A stretch of 64,000 bases of DNA, taken from the NCBI RefSeq assembly GCF_014705705.1, contig NZ_JACXLD010000001.1, forward strand, positions 124,001-188,000. Reading direction: 5' to 3'. The position numbers and the translations under genes are program-made. The DNA is from Spongiibacter pelagi. Its GTDB lineage: Bacteria > Pseudomonadota > Gammaproteobacteria > Pseudomonadales > Spongiibacteraceae. This document shows, one piece after another, positions 63,431-64,000 of this stretch (the stretch's first letter is position 1; each line of letters starts with the position of its first letter). The notes under the pieces were generated by a model, which saw nothing but the letters and a program-made list of their open reading frames with translations, searched no databases and was not told the origin of the DNA.

Positions 63431-64000
63431 AAGGGGTAAAACTGCACGTTAAAGTAATCGCCTTACTGCTGGCAGTATTCGGCGCTGCCAGTGTCGCTTG
63501 GCAAATATTTGCCCAGAACATTCCCGTCTCTGCCGAAATTACCGAGCCCGTTTGGGTGATTGATACCCGCATTAGCTTCTCGCCACGGGAAAACATGCCG
63601 GTAAAAATCAAACAATACCTGCCCCCTAGCTGGAGCCGCTTCATCACCCTCGACGAGAGTTTTATTGCCCGCAATTACGGCGTGAACGTAGACACCCAAG
63701 GCAATAACCGCGTTGCCTTGTGGTCTGCCCGGCGCACCAGCGGCAACCAAGAACTGTTTTACCGCTTAATGCTGACCCAGCGCAGCAATACCCGCCTTTC
63801 AAGCGAAGAGCCCGGCCCGGTTTTTCGTGACAGCCCGCAGTTAAGTGGTGTTGAAGCGGTGGCCGTAGACGCTTTGCTAAAACCGATTCGCGAGCACTCG
63901 GCGGATATTGAAACCTTTATCCGCGAAGCGATTAAACTGATTAACGACAACAGCAACGACAACGCCCGGTTATTGCTTGGTAATAATTATTCCGAGCAAA
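63427..64000 (+). CDS. Inactive transglutaminase-like membrane protein (3' truncated by window edge)
   Basis: 191 codons are visible without a stop. The protein starts VKLHVKVIALLLAVFGAASVAWQIF, an uncleaved membrane anchor, followed by a periplasmic domain beginning PVWVIDTRISFSPRENMPVKIKQYLPP. This is the start of the family of inactive transglutaminases fused to seven transmembrane helices, which typically sits between a retropepsin-like protein and an ATP-grasp glutamate-ligase-like gene. The last is expected just beyond the window. The family call is from motif memory. Confidence 0.75.
   Translation, partial: MKGVKLHVKVIALLLAVFGAASVAWQIFAQNIPVSAEITEPVWVIDTRISFSPRENMPVKIKQYLPPSWSRFITLDESFIARNYGVNVDTQGNNRVALWSARRTSGNQELFYRLMLTQRSNTRLSSEEPGPVFRDSPQLSGVEAVAVDALLKPIREHSADIETFIREAIKLINDNSNDNARLLLGNNYSEQ

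Overview
The window is a dense, ordinary-looking chromosomal stretch of a marine, halotolerant gammaproteobacterium. The gene orders argS-ftsN-hslV-hslU-DUF971, gmk-rpoZ-spoT-ridA-recG and tolC/yqiB-cpdA-yqiA-parE are those of pseudomonad-like Gammaproteobacteria. A complete ectoine operon and a carbonic anhydrase/SulP pair point to a saline habitat. The overall flavour suggests the Cellvibrionales/Spongiibacteraceae part of the class, but that placement is inference. No rRNA, tRNA, prophage, transposase gene or CRISPR array was recognised.

Layout. 1-2.96 kb: the end of an operon encoding an HprK-related kinase B, a histidine phosphatase, a metallophosphoesterase and an amphi-Trp domain protein; this looks like the poorly characterised 'GAK' type gene set. 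3-9.8 kb (minus): acyl-CoA synthetase, ChaN-like lipoprotein, then parE-yqiA-cpdA-yqiB, divergent from tolC. 11.4-17.4 kb: waaA, trxA, rho, ubiD, hemW. 17.4-17.8 kb: a tandem repeat array interrupted by two small palindromic elements. 17.8-23.2 kb: SDR, PAP2 phosphatase and EptA-like transferase, Nudix, phosphatase-like, CBS and a secreted hypothetical. 23.4-29.8 kb: argS, ftsN-like, two hypotheticals, hslVU with a recognisable heat-shock promoter, DUF971 protein, EexN-like lipoprotein. 29.9-35.2 kb: phoH-PIN, exoribonuclease II, asnS, with a 144-bp inverted repeat holding a third copy of the palindromic element. 35.4-39.7 kb: glycerophosphodiesterase plus a short G3P dehydrogenase, two tandem ~40-residue membrane proteins, PPOX-like, Mpo1-like, cmoM. 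39.8-48.9 kb: gmk, rpoZ, spoT, ridA, recG, a TauE-like permease and a degenerate BLUF-like protein. 49.2-53.2 kb: nitrobindin-like protein, an OxyR-like regulator lacking the peroxidatic cysteine, divergent from carbonic anhydrase and a SulP transporter. 53.3-60.3 kb: ectR divergent from ectA-ectB-ectC-ask, followed in the same direction by a TPR membrane protein and a sodium:solute symporter. 60.4-64 kb: DUF523/DUF1722 protein and photolyase, then a retropepsin-like 'zinc protease' and the start of an inactive-transglutaminase membrane protein.

How the genes work together. Several short pathways are visible: compatible-solute synthesis (aspartate kinase to ectoine) with its own MarR-type regulator; bicarbonate uptake and hydration (SulP and carbonic anhydrase); glycerophosphodiester to G3P to DHAP; lipid A modification (PAP2 and EptA); stringent response (spoT with rpoZ); proteolysis under heat shock (hslVU). 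The least understood items are the kinase/phosphatase/amphi-Trp operon at the left edge, the tandem small membrane proteins near 37.6 kb, the palindromic element family, and the protease/inactive-transglutaminase pair at the right edge.
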